From: Clostridia bacterium
Lineage (GTDB): Bacteria > Bacillota > Clostridia > DUPQ01
Reading direction: 5' to 3'
Length of the DNA stretch: 21,112 nt
NCBI GenBank assembly: GCA_030592355.1
Contig: JAUVJE010000010.1
Span: 1-21,112, forward strand
Position 1 is the first letter of the stretch. The number at the start of each line of letters is the position of its first letter. The position numbers and the translations under genes were made by a program. Positions 1 to 7,980 of this stretch are shown here, in pieces. A model generated the notes under the pieces. The model was not told the DNA's origin. It did no database searches and was given only the letters and a program-made list of their open reading frames with translations.

Positions 1-867
1 ATATATATTGAATGCGCTGAAAACGGACTTATTTATATAATGAAACTAAATACTCTATTCAATAAGGAAACAGGGGAAATATCCGTAAATCCTGAAACTG
101 TGAAATATAGATATAAAAATCCAATTAATGGCAGACTGGGCATTGAAAATTCGCCGGTGGTTTATAAACAGTACATGTTTTTTGCCGATAACGGGGGGCT
201 TCTTCAATGTATAGATTTGAATAAACTTAAACCTGTCTGGTTGTTTGACATGGGTGATGATACAGATAGTTCTATAGTATTGGAGGAAACCGACGACGGT
301 GTGTTCATATATGCGGCCAATGAACTGGACCTAAGGGGCAAAGCTCGTAAAGCTGAAATCGATGAAATGGATGAAGAAGAGAAACCGGAAGAAATAGTAA
401 TGGACTGCCATGTCAGAAAGTTTAATGCACTGACCGGTGAATTGATCTGGGAAGCGGTTTATCCATGCTATTACGATTCATATATAAACGGAGGCTCCCT
501 TGCGACAACTTTGGTTGGCGCAAATGACATAAGCGACCGGGTGATTGTGAACATTGCAAAAACCGGTGCAAAAATGGGTGGCCGGGTCGCTGCGCTGGAT
601 AAAAAAACCGGTGCTGAAATATGGGCATACAACTTGCCCAATTACAGCTGGTCGACGCCAACAGCCGTATATGATGAAAATGATGGTAAAACCTATATCC
701 TATTTTGTAATTTCAGCGGAATCATGAGGCTTATCGATCCTATGGACGGCCGGATAGTAAGCGAAGTCAACCTGGGCGCCAATATCGAATCAACCCCTGC
801 GGTTTATAACGACATTGCTGTTGTAGGTTCATATGCTAAAAAAATCTGGGGTGTAAGGATAAAATAA
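1..867 (+). CDS. PQQ-like beta-propeller repeat protein, 5' end missing
   Basis: C-terminal part of a beta-propeller protein. The reading frame is open from base 1 through the first internal ATG at 40, so the real start lies left of the window. Propeller-blade hallmarks recur: a hydrophobic strand, an N/D-G turn, then an 'ALD..TG..IW' type segment, for example VAALDKKTGAEIWAYNLP and FNALTGELIWEAVYP. Such blades often have structural, ligand-binding or sensory roles. No catalytic motif is visible, and whether the full protein is secreted cannot be judged because the N-terminus is absent. An acidic, Lys/Glu-rich insert lies around window codons 115-130, between blades. The gene ends with TAA and no convincing terminator follows. 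Family assignment is good; the specific function is unknown. Confidence 0.75.
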   Translation: MYIECAENGLIYIMKLNTLFNKETGEISVNPETVKYRYKNPINGRLGIENSPVVYKQYMFFADNGGLLQCIDLNKLKPVWLFDMGDDTDSSIVLEETDDGVFIYAANELDLRGKARKAEIDEMDEEEKPEEIVMDCHVRKFNALTGELIWEAVYPCYYDSYINGGSLATTLVGANDISDRVIVNIAKTGAKMGGRVAALDKKTGAEIWAYNLPNYSWSTPTAVYDENDGKTYILFCNFSGIMRLIDPMDGRIVSEVNLGANIESTPAVYNDIAVVGSYAKKIWGVRIK

Positions 868-949
868 TATTTAGTTATAAATGTCGAATAATAACCAAAT
901 ATATATAGTGAATTCGTTCTGACATCAAATAGATAAATTGAGAGGAGAA

Positions 950-971
950 TATACTAAATAATTTTAGTATA
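950..971. promoter_or_regulatory. Perfect inverted repeat in osmC-like leader
   Basis: A 9-bp perfect inverted repeat, TATACTAAA (950-958) and TTTAGTATA (963-971), with a 4-nt loop. It lies just upstream of the SD-like AAAAGGG (971-977) of the OsmC-like gene. A second SD-like string (GAGGAGA, 942-948) precedes it but has no start codon at usable distance. There is no U-run, so it is not an intrinsic terminator. A repressor operator or an RNA hairpin affecting translation are both possible. The symmetry is observed; the role is inferred. Confidence 0.5.
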
Positions 972-981
972 AAAGGGTAGT

Positions 982-1374
982 ATGTCTGTTTTGAAAATAG
1001 AAGTTAAATTTAAAGAAGGTTTTAAAGGTGAATTAATTGCAAATAACGGAACTGCGCTTATTGGCGAAACCGAAGGTACTTTAGCTCCATATGATATGCT
1101 GCTGGCATCCCTGGCATCTTGCCTATATGCCACTTTTTTAGCTGTCATGAATAAAAAAAGAATAACTTCCGATGGCTCGGATGTTATTGTAACCGGCGAG
1201 AAAAGAAAAGAAATTCCCTCAACCCTGACTTGGGTAAATGTAGTAATTGAGATAAAAAATGCATCTAATGAAAAAGGTGTTCTAAAGGCCTCCGAAATGG
1301 CAGCGAAGTATTGCTCCATATATCAGACCCTGTCAAAAATCGCGAAGATGAATTTAGAAGTGAAATTTGTATAA
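982..1374 (+). CDS. OsmC-like family protein
   Basis: A 130-residue protein with the OsmC/Ohr-like fold pattern. The N-terminal strands are followed by the conserved 'PYDMLLASLASC' helix carrying Cys47, and a second Cys (Cys111, in KYCSIYQTLS) sits in the next helix, the positions occupied by the redox cysteine pair of this superfamily. Classical Ohr and OsmC enzymes reduce organic hydroperoxides. This sequence is nearer the shorter YhfA/OsmC-like branch, whose substrates are less certain, so peroxidase activity is inferred rather than shown. The ATG at 982 follows AAAAGGG with short spacing. It is monocistronic-looking, with a perfect inverted repeat in its leader that may be a redox-regulator operator. 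It is likely cytoplasmic because no signal peptide is present. Confidence 0.85.
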   Translation: MSVLKIEVKFKEGFKGELIANNGTALIGETEGTLAPYDMLLASLASCLYATFLAVMNKKRITSDGSDVIVTGEKRKEIPSTLTWVNVVIEIKNASNEKGVLKASEMAAKYCSIYQTLSKIAKMNLEVKFV

Positions 1375-1451
1375 ATCAGCTATTGCAATAAGTCATATTA
1401 GAAAGATAGACAAACATTGGTAAATGCACTAAATATGAAAGAGAGAAGTTT

Positions 1452-2174
1452 ATGAAAATAGGAAAAATCATAATAATATGTCTGTTATTAACCATTCTTA
1501 CAGCAGGTTGCAGCACAGCTAAAAACGAATATGAGACTGAAATTAACAGCCTGAAAGAGCAGTTGGTACAACTTGAGGATCAAATCGGTGTAAAGAGCTT
1601 AGAGAACATAAAGTTAAAAGTAGAGGTCGATGAGTACGAGAAAAAAACAGTACCCAATTTAATGAATGAAATAAAGGAAAAAGACAAAACATATGGAGAG
1701 GAAGTTGACAAATACCAAAGGGATGTTGCGGGATTAGATTATCAAAGATTGCTATTTAAAAAGGATATCGACACGGTTCTAAGCTATTTAAGCAGTTCCG
1801 GCTATATACCAGTCTATGAAGGTGAAATACATTCATATACACAAAAGCATATTGAACTTATAAATAACTGGTTTGTTGAATTCAGTGACGACAGAGTTAA
1901 AGATACTCCGACTGAGTTAATGGAGTGGTTGTATCCGGTTGTGTTCCCAATAAAAATTACACAAACAGAGGTTGGTTTTGTAAGCCAATACGAAAATGCA
2001 TATTACTATAATGTAGTACATTATATGACTTATGGAATGAAAGGGGATTACAACGAAAGTAAAACAATAAGAGCTATCGGTGGAGTAGAAGACGGCTTCA
2101 GGGAAAGATACATTATTGAAATATATCAGGAAAACAGCGAATGGAAGGTTGGGTACACCGGTTTCGGTGGTTGA
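1452..2174 (+). CDS. Coiled-coil lipoprotein of unknown function
   Basis: A 240-residue protein with a type II signal peptide: MKIGK, a hydrophobic stretch, and the lipobox LTAGC with the lipidated Cys at residue 20. Residues about 25-95 are rich in Glu/Lys/Leu with heptad-like spacing, which predicts a coiled coil. The C-terminal part (about 120-240) is a Tyr-rich globular domain ending in a strand pattern (YIIEIYQENSEWKVGYTGFGG) reminiscent of NTF2-like or DUF-type lipoprotein domains. I do not recognise the family. It should be anchored to the outer face of the cytoplasmic membrane. The SD is weak (GAAAGAGAG). There is no operon partner: the gap to the next gene is about 290 bp and contains that gene's own promoter. 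Confidence 0.8.
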   Translation: MKIGKIIIICLLLTILTAGCSTAKNEYETEINSLKEQLVQLEDQIGVKSLENIKLKVEVDEYEKKTVPNLMNEIKEKDKTYGEEVDKYQRDVAGLDYQRLLFKKDIDTVLSYLSSSGYIPVYEGEIHSYTQKHIELINNWFVEFSDDRVKDTPTELMEWLYPVVFPIKITQTEVGFVSQYENAYYYNVVHYMTYGMKGDYNESKTIRAIGGVEDGFRERYIIEIYQENSEWKVGYTGFGG

Positions 2175-2406
2175 TATAAGAATATTATACAAACGGGAGT
2201 GTGCTAGAAATCCGGGTAGAGAGTTATGTCAGACTCTTTAAATTCTGATAAAACAATAGGAAAACAATGATGGAAAGATGTCCGGTAAAGTGGTGACTGC
2301 CCGTAGCTATAAATTAATTTCTATAGAGAGTCAAACTAAAATTCAGAACATAAAGTAACGACATGCTTATTTTAGAAACCAAGAAAGAAATTGGGATGTT
2401 TTAATG
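2175..2406. other. Intergenic spacer without recognised gene
   Basis: No convincing ORF, RNA gene or terminator is seen. The octamer TAGAGAGT occurs twice (2217-2224 and 2324-2331). Both copies are complementary (one G-U) to ACTCTTTA at 2233-2240, so two alternative hairpins could be drawn. The region lies upstream of the promoter at 2407-2435, so it is probably not transcribed as a leader of the redox operon. It could hold upstream regulator sites. Confidence 0.4.
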
Positions 2407-2435
2407 TTGTTAAATAAGCTGTGTTTATATATAAT
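2407..2435 (+). promoter_or_regulatory. Sigma-A type promoter of the redox operon
   Basis: TTGTTA (2407-2412), a 17-nt spacer, then a perfect TATAAT (2430-2435). The predicted transcript starts near 2442, giving a leader of about 25 nt with AGGAGA at 2455-2460 before the ATG at 2467. The match and spacing are seen in the sequence; activity is inferred. Confidence 0.75.
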
Positions 2436-2466
2436 ATGTTGATAATAATGCATTAGGAGATATTTG

Positions 2467-5088
2467 ATGATTAAAAAATATAAATCCAGGATGGTAATCA
2501 GAAATACCGATGATTTCCGGAAAGCACTTTCGGATGTCGGAGCTGATATACCTTACAGCGAGGCAGTGGATATATCGAATTTTAACCGCAAGCTCACTGT
2601 CGGGGGGAAATCCATACCAAACCGTTTTTGTATTCAGCCGATGGAAGGTTGCGACGGTGATAACAACGGGAATCCATCTGAGCTGACCTATCGCAAATAT
2701 AGTAGATTTGCTGCCGGCGGCGCAGGTATTATTTGGCTTGAAGCAACTGCTGTTGTCCCCGAAGGCCGGGCAAACCCGAAACAGCTTTGGATTCATAAAG
2801 ACAATTTGGATAAATTTAAAAGATTTGTAAATGATATCAGGGATAATTCATATAATGAAAAAGGAGAGAAGCAGGATCCGTTTCTTGTTCTGCAGCTGAC
2901 TCATTCAGGGCGCTACAGCAAACCCACCGGTAAAGCGGAGCCTATGATAATGCATCATTCGAAGGTTTTAGCTCCAACCAATGGTCTTACCGACGATTAT
3001 CCGCTGGTATCAGATGAATATTTGGATAATTTGCAGGATAAATTTATAGAAGCGGCGGGTTTGGCCAGAGATTGCGGCTTTGATGCCGTTGATATTAAAT
3101 CATGCCATGGTTATCTGCTGCATGAGATGCTGTCGGGATTTACAAGAGAAAACAGTAAATACGGCGGAAGTTATGAGAACAGAACCCGTTTCTTAAGAGA
3201 AACCATTAAGAGAATCATTAATGAAGTGACCGGCATCACTGTGTCATCGCGGCTTAGCATAGCTGACGGATATCCTTATCCTTATGGATGGGGGATGAAT
3301 ACAGACGGCAGCTATAATCCGGATCTGACCGAACCTAAAAGGCTTATTAAAGAACTGAACGGGCTGGGTGTTGAAATGCTCAATATATGCATTGGCAATC
3401 CGTATTTCAATCCTAATTACGAGAGACCCTATGATTTTCCGATCCAGGGATTTGAATTACCTGAAGAGCATCCGCTTCTGACACTGGAAAGAAACATAAA
3501 ACTCACTTCGGCCATTTCCGCGGAATTCCCGGATATGACTTTCATAACCTCGGGAACCAGCTGGCTTCGTCAGATAACTATGAATGTTGCGGACCATGTG
3601 CTGGCCAACGGCAAGGGCGACGTTATCGGTCTTGGCAGAATGGGTCTTGCTTACCCGGATTTCCCAAATGATTTCTTTATAAACGGAAAATTGAATCCCG
3701 GCAAAGTATGCATAACTTGTTCATCCTGTACACAGATGATGCGCGACGGGGTGGTTTCCGGATGTGTAATACGCGACAGCGGCACATATGCGGATATATA
3801 TTACCAAGGAAGGCTCACAAGCGAGGAATATATACGGGATATGGCTGACACCTGTAAAAACTGCTGGGGCGGTTCCTGTACAAGAAACTGTCCTGCTGAT
3901 ATTGATGTTGCCGGATTCATAAAAGAATTTTATGAAGGTAACATTAAGAGAGGATATGAAATCCTTACAGAAAGCAACAAAATTCCCGAAACCTGCGCAT
4001 ACACATGTCCTTCGGAAGTTTTATGCGAGCGTACATGCACAGCTGGAATCCTGGGTAAAAATTCCGTGCCTATTGCTGAAATACAAAAATTCATTTCTAT
4101 TAAGGCAAGAGAAGAAGGATGGACAAAGATTAAGGGTGGAAAACCCAAAGGTAAAAGTGTTGCTGTCATAGGATTCGGAGGAGCCGGAATTGCATGCGCG
4201 GTTACACTTGTTGAAGCAGGTGTTGCCGTAACTGTCTATGAAGCGGTTGATTATCCGGGAGGTACAGCTGAAGCGGTCATACCGTTTGAAAGACTTCCGG
4301 CTGACATTTTTAAAAAGGAGGTGGAAAGCCTTGCGCTTGAAGAAACGGGACTTTTCACCATTAAATACAACACGCCGATTAATGCAGGGTTCACTCTTGA
4401 TGATATATTGGCAACCGGAGTGGATGCAGTGTTCATCGGAGCCGGCATGTGTAAAACAGTAAGTCTGAAGATTGAGAATAAACCTGAAGGTGTTTATGAT
4501 GCTATGGATTTCCTGTATAAAAATAAAACAGACGGAATGGAGCTGGAATCCGGAACAGTCGGTGCGGTTATTGGCGGCGGCAACACTGCCATGGATGCGG
4601 TTGCATCCCTTAAGAACAGAGGATTAAAAAATGTTTATCTGATTTACAGACGCTCATTCAACGAGCTGCCCGCATGGAAAGAAGAAGTCCGTCATGCATT
4701 GGGTCTGGGGGTACATTTCATGATTTTGAGCCAGCCGACATCATACAAAGGAGATGAAAAACTTACCGGAATACGCATTTCCCATACAATGCTCGGTGAG
4801 CCTGATGCTTCAGGAAGGGCGCGGCCTGTGATAATTCCTGATTCGGAATACACGCTGCCTATGGATATATGTATTGAAGCAACGGGACAGAAAGTTGACG
4901 AAGGGCTTACGGAAAATCTTCAGGGTGTGGAAAATAATTGGGGAATTATTAAAGTCGACGAGAATTTTAAAACATCCCGCGATAAAGTATATGCGGGCGG
5001 AGATATAGTAAACGGCGGGACTACTCTGGTTCAGGCAGCAGGCGAAGGACGCAGGGCCGCTGAAGCAATATTAAAAACGATGGTTTAG
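2467..5088 (+). CDS. NADH:flavin oxidoreductase (OYE/FadH-like) fused to GltD-type Fe-S/FAD/NAD(P) domain
   Basis: An 873-residue multidomain flavoprotein. Residues about 30-400 form an Old Yellow Enzyme TIM barrel (THSGR at 145-149; HGYLLHEML...YGGSYENR from 214). C415xxC418xxC421-x11-C433 resembles the FadH 4Fe-4S site, with one residue fewer in the third spacing. Next comes a GltD-like Fe-S module (C463, C466, C471, C475, then C510, C514, C520, C524). The FAD motif is GFGGAG (569-574), the NAD(P) motif is GGGNTA (703-708), and the closing FAD motif is AGGD near 846. FadH, enoate reductases and Bai-type enzymes use such chains to pass NAD(P)H electrons to an activated C=C bond. The first His of the usual H-x-x-H substrate pair is Lys211, with His214 kept. 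ATG 2467 is preferred over TTG 2464 because AGGAGA lies 6 nt upstream. First gene of a three-gene operon; substrate unknown. Confidence 0.9.
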   Translation: MIKKYKSRMVIRNTDDFRKALSDVGADIPYSEAVDISNFNRKLTVGGKSIPNRFCIQPMEGCDGDNNGNPSELTYRKYSRFAAGGAGIIWLEATAVVPEGRANPKQLWIHKDNLDKFKRFVNDIRDNSYNEKGEKQDPFLVLQLTHSGRYSKPTGKAEPMIMHHSKVLAPTNGLTDDYPLVSDEYLDNLQDKFIEAAGLARDCGFDAVDIKSCHGYLLHEMLSGFTRENSKYGGSYENRTRFLRETIKRIINEVTGITVSSRLSIADGYPYPYGWGMNTDGSYNPDLTEPKRLIKELNGLGVEMLNICIGNPYFNPNYERPYDFPIQGFELPEEHPLLTLERNIKLTSAISAEFPDMTFITSGTSWLRQITMNVADHVLANGKGDVIGLGRMGLAYPDFPNDFFINGKLNPGKVCITCSSCTQMMRDGVVSGCVIRDSGTYADIYYQGRLTSEEYIRDMADTCKNCWGGSCTRNCPADIDVAGFIKEFYEGNIKRGYEILTESNKIPETCAYTCPSEVLCERTCTAGILGKNSVPIAEIQKFISIKAREEGWTKIKGGKPKGKSVAVIGFGGAGIACAVTLVEAGVAVTVYEAVDYPGGTAEAVIPFERLPADIFKKEVESLALEETGLFTIKYNTPINAGFTLDDILATGVDAVFIGAGMCKTVSLKIENKPEGVYDAMDFLYKNKTDGMELESGTVGAVIGGGNTAMDAVASLKNRGLKNVYLIYRRSFNELPAWKEEVRHALGLGVHFMILSQPTSYKGDEKLTGIRISHTMLGEPDASGRARPVIIPDSEYTLPMDICIEATGQKVDEGLTENLQGVENNWGIIKVDENFKTSRDKVYAGGDIVNGGTTLVQAAGEGRRAAEAILKTMV

Positions 5089-5100
5089 GAGGAGAATAAA

Positions 5101-5877
5101 ATGGGACAGAAAAAAGTTGCCCTGATTACCGGAGCAGCCAGGGGAATAGGTAATGGAATAGCGTTGCAGCTGGCCAAGGACGGATACTCAATAGCCATAA
5201 TGGACGTTCTTAAAAAAGAGGATGTAGCCGAAAACATCACGCCTATTGAAGAAACCGGAGCTAAAGTGCTTTACATACGCGGCGACATAACAAAATCCGA
5301 GAGCCGGAATGAAGTTGTGGCTGAAACACTTGCTGAATTTGGTAGGATTGACGTCCTTGTCAATAATGCCGGTGTGGCTCCCAGGGTTAGAATGGATATC
5401 CTTGAGACAACTGAGGAAAGTTTTGATTTTGTAACAGGCATTAACCTAAAAGGAACATTTTTCCTTACACAGGCAGTCGCAAACCAAATGATCGAACTTA
5501 CAGAAAAGCTATCAGATTACAGACCGAAAATAATTAACATTGGCTCGATGTCGGCATATGTTTCATCTGTTTCACGCGGTGAATACTGTATATCAAAAGC
5601 CGGTGTGAGCATGGTTACAAAGCTTTTTGCGGACAGACTTGCTGAATACGGTGTGAACGTATATGAAATACGTCCCGGAATAATACTGACACCCATGACG
5701 GAAGTTGTAAAAGGCAAATATGACAAATTAATTGAAGAGGGGCTTACTCCAATAAAAAGATGGGGATATCCCAAGGACATTGCAAATGCGGTTTCGGCGT
5801 TCTGCTCGGATAAATTTGCTTTTTCTACAGGGGAAATTGTAAATGTGGATGGCGGCTACCACATCCAAAGGCTGTAA
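5101..5877 (+). CDS. Short-chain dehydrogenase/reductase (3-oxoacyl-ACP reductase-like)
   Basis: A 258-residue classical SDR: TGAARGIG cofactor loop (10-17), NNAG (88-91), and catalytic Ser149, Tyr162 and Lys166 in the YCISK motif, followed by a PGIILTPMT segment and the C-terminal VDGGYHI ending typical of FabG-like SDRs. It should oxidise or reduce a hydroxyl/ketone with NAD(P)(H) in the cytoplasm. The gene starts 12 nt after its upstream neighbour with AGGAGGAG as the ribosome site, and is followed within 10 nt by the FrdA-like gene. It is therefore translated from one message with two flavoproteins, not with fatty-acid synthesis genes, so a role on the same unknown substrate is more likely than lipid synthesis. 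The substrate cannot be read from the sequence. Confidence 0.92.
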   Translation: MGQKKVALITGAARGIGNGIALQLAKDGYSIAIMDVLKKEDVAENITPIEETGAKVLYIRGDITKSESRNEVVAETLAEFGRIDVLVNNAGVAPRVRMDILETTEESFDFVTGINLKGTFFLTQAVANQMIELTEKLSDYRPKIINIGSMSAYVSSVSRGEYCISKAGVSMVTKLFADRLAEYGVNVYEIRPGIILTPMTEVVKGKYDKLIEEGLTPIKRWGYPKDIANAVSAFCSDKFAFSTGEIVNVDGGYHIQRL

Positions 5878-5889
5878 ACGGAGGATATG

Positions 5890-7884
5890 ATGAAAAAAGA
5901 AATTGTAAAAATCAACGAAATAGATTTTAATGTATATAGCATGAATACCATGGTTGTCGGTACAGGCGCAGCCGGTTATAACGCCGCTGATACGCTGTAT
6001 GACTTAGGGCAAAAAGATATTGCCATCATTACAGAAGGTATTAATATGGGAACATCGAGGAATACGGGTTCGGATAAGCAGACATATTATAAGCTGACGC
6101 TTTCGGGTAACACCCCCGACTCGGTTTTCGAAATGGCCAGCACTTTGTTCAAAGGCGGCAGCATGCATGGCGATATTGCCCTTGTCGAAGCTGCGTTAAG
6201 CGCAAAAGGTTTTTATAAACTTGCTTCAATCGGCGTTCCTTTCCCACACAATAAATATGGTGAGTACATAGGTTATAAAACCGACCACGACCCAAGGGAA
6301 AGGGCAACTTCTGCCGGACCACTGACTTCAAAATTTATGACGCAGAAACTTGAAATACAGATACAAAACAAGGGTATTCGGATTTTTGACGGATTTGTTG
6401 TAATCGCTGTTCTTACGAAAGGTGAAAATGCAGTCGGATTACTGGCAATCGATACAAAAAATCAAAATGCCCCCAACAAGGGCTTTACACTTATAAACTG
6501 TACCAATGTAATTTTTGCAACGGGAGGCCCTGCCGGTATATATCTAACAAGTGTTTATCCTGTAAGTCATCTCGGGAGCTCAGGGATTGCATATGAGGCG
6601 GGAGCCGAAGGAATCAACCTTACGGAGTCGCAGTATGGCATCGCATCCATAAAGTTCAGGTGGAATCTTTCAGGAACATACCAGCAGGTGGTTCCGCGGT
6701 ATATATCGACGGATGCTGATGGTGAAAATGAAAAGGAATTCCTTGACGAATATTTTGACGACAAAGGCAAGATGCTTGACGCGATATTCCTAAAGGGATA
6801 CCAGTGGCCCTTTGATCCGCGGAAAATCGAAAACTTAGGGTCGTCTATAGTTGATATATTGGTATATAACGAAACCCAGATTAAAGGACGCCGTGTTTTC
6901 ATAGACTTTATGACAAATCCAACATGCAGCATTAAAGACGGTGAATTTAATTTTGGTATGCTTGGCAGCGAAAGTTATGAATATCTGAAGAACTCAAATG
7001 CTTTGTTTGGGTCTCCGATTGAAAGATTAGCCCATATGAATCAACCGGCAATCGACCTTTATGCAAATAACGGCATAGACTTAACGGCGGAATACCTTGA
7101 AATTGCGGTTTGTGCACAGCATAACAACGGCGGTCTCAAAGGAAATATATGGTGGGAAAGCAATGTGAAGCACTTGTTCCCCGTAGGTGAAGTCAACGGT
7201 ACATTCGGTGTATACAGACCCGGTGGAAGTGCTCTTAACTCTACACAGGTAGGTTCATTCAGAGCAGCCCAGTACATTTCCGAAAACTATACTGCGGAGC
7301 CTTTGGCGACAGCTGAGTTTACTAAGGCTGTTGAATTTGCTGTAGCAGAAAATATGGACCGTGCTGAAAAGATACTGGCAAACGAAGGTAGTTCTAATAT
7401 AATAAGCAACAGGCTTGAACTTCAGGCAAGAATGACCGGGGCAGGCGCTCATATCAGGTCCCTTGGGGAAGCCAAAAAGGCTTTGGCTGAATGTATTGAA
7501 GAGCTGGCTGCTTTTGAAGTTAAAACCGTTACGGGCCAGGATTGGGAGCTTGTGGAAGCCTTTAGAAACCGCGACATCCTTATCACGCAGATTGTATATC
7601 TAAAAGCCATTATTGAATTCATCAGCAACGGGGGGCGGTCGAGAGGCTCATACCTTGTCAGCGATGAAGAAGGAATACTGCCATTGGATAAACTCCCGGA
7701 TGCTTTCAAGTTCTCCCTGGACAGCGGCGACCTTCTTAAAAAAGCCTGTGTCATCAGCATGGAACTTAAAGACTCAAAGCCGGAATTCAATGTAGACTGG
7801 GAAGACATCCGTCCCATTCCCACGGAAGACAATTGGTTTGAGAATGTATGGGGCGCATACAGACGCGGCGAGATTGTAAAATAA
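5890..7884 (+). CDS. FrdA/SdhA-like FAD-dependent oxidoreductase, soluble
   Basis: A 664-residue flavoprotein of the fumarate reductase/succinate dehydrogenase flavoprotein family. The dinucleotide-binding motif is GTGAAG (24-29), the FAD-contacting segment is IFATGGPAGIY, and the C-terminal FAD segment runs LFPVGEVNGTFGVYRPGG. His411 (QHNNGG) and Arg443 (YRPGGSALN) sit where FrdA-type enzymes have active-site His and Arg. The canonical HPT motif is replaced by SQYGIAS, so fumarate/succinate is not the likely substrate. No FrdB iron-sulfur subunit, haem domain or membrane anchor is encoded nearby and there is no signal peptide, suggesting a cytosolic enzyme using another electron donor. ATG 5890 is preferred to ATG 5887 because GGAGG (5880-5884) is 5 nt upstream. 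Last gene of the operon, followed by a terminator. Confidence 0.85.
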   Translation: MKKEIVKINEIDFNVYSMNTMVVGTGAAGYNAADTLYDLGQKDIAIITEGINMGTSRNTGSDKQTYYKLTLSGNTPDSVFEMASTLFKGGSMHGDIALVEAALSAKGFYKLASIGVPFPHNKYGEYIGYKTDHDPRERATSAGPLTSKFMTQKLEIQIQNKGIRIFDGFVVIAVLTKGENAVGLLAIDTKNQNAPNKGFTLINCTNVIFATGGPAGIYLTSVYPVSHLGSSGIAYEAGAEGINLTESQYGIASIKFRWNLSGTYQQVVPRYISTDADGENEKEFLDEYFDDKGKMLDAIFLKGYQWPFDPRKIENLGSSIVDILVYNETQIKGRRVFIDFMTNPTCSIKDGEFNFGMLGSESYEYLKNSNALFGSPIERLAHMNQPAIDLYANNGIDLTAEYLEIAVCAQHNNGGLKGNIWWESNVKHLFPVGEVNGTFGVYRPGGSALNSTQVGSFRAAQYISENYTAEPLATAEFTKAVEFAVAENMDRAEKILANEGSSNIISNRLELQARMTGAGAHIRSLGEAKKALAECIEELAAFEVKTVTGQDWELVEAFRNRDILITQIVYLKAIIEFISNGGRSRGSYLVSDEEGILPLDKLPDAFKFSLDSGDLLKKACVISMELKDSKPEFNVDWEDIRPIPTEDNWFENVWGAYRRGEIVK

Positions 7885-7898
7885 TTTCTAATAAACGC

Positions 7899-7924
7899 AG
7901 ACCGTCTTCGGACGGTCTTTTTTT
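7899..7924 (+). terminator. Intrinsic terminator of the redox operon
   Basis: An 8-bp perfect stem AGACCGTC/GACGGTCT (7899-7906 / 7911-7918) closed by a TTCG tetraloop. It is followed by an uninterrupted T run to 7924. It sits 15 nt after the FrdA-like stop codon and closes the operon that begins at 2407. Confidence 0.95.
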
Positions 7925-7937
7925 ATGTTAAAATTAA

Positions 7938-7955
7938 ATTGAGTCAAGTATCCGT
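7938..7955 (+). repeat. 18-nt direct repeat, copy 1 (upstream of M14 peptidase)
   Basis: ATTGAGTCAAGTATCCGT, identical to 9259-9276. This copy lies between the terminator and the peptidase SD (AGGGGGG, 7971-7977). Its 3' half is not followed by the TTGACTCA arm seen at copy 2, so it looks like a half-site. A regulator-binding role shared with pxpA is inferred. Confidence 0.7.
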
Positions 7956-7980
7956 GGAATAACTAGGAAAAGGGGGGAAT

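Noticed and set aside
2217..2332. Possible riboswitch: two TAGAGAGT copies able to pair alternatively with ACTCTTTA
   Set aside because: The strong promoter of the downstream operon lies further downstream (2407-2435), so the region is probably not in its leader. It matches no riboswitch core known to me, and the pairings are short.
2464..2466. TTG as the start of the OYE fusion gene
   Set aside because: The ATG at 2467 has ideal spacing to AGGAGA (2455-2460), and the TTG adds only one residue.
3932..4171. Out-of-frame ORF inside the OYE fusion gene, suggesting a frameshift
   Set aside because: The main frame continues unbroken through the Fe-S and FAD motifs at the same place.
7449..7832. 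127-codon antisense ORF within the FrdA-like gene
   Set aside because: Its translation shows no family pattern and no SD, and the sense strand carries clear flavoprotein motifs. Other antisense ORFs here are likewise shadows.
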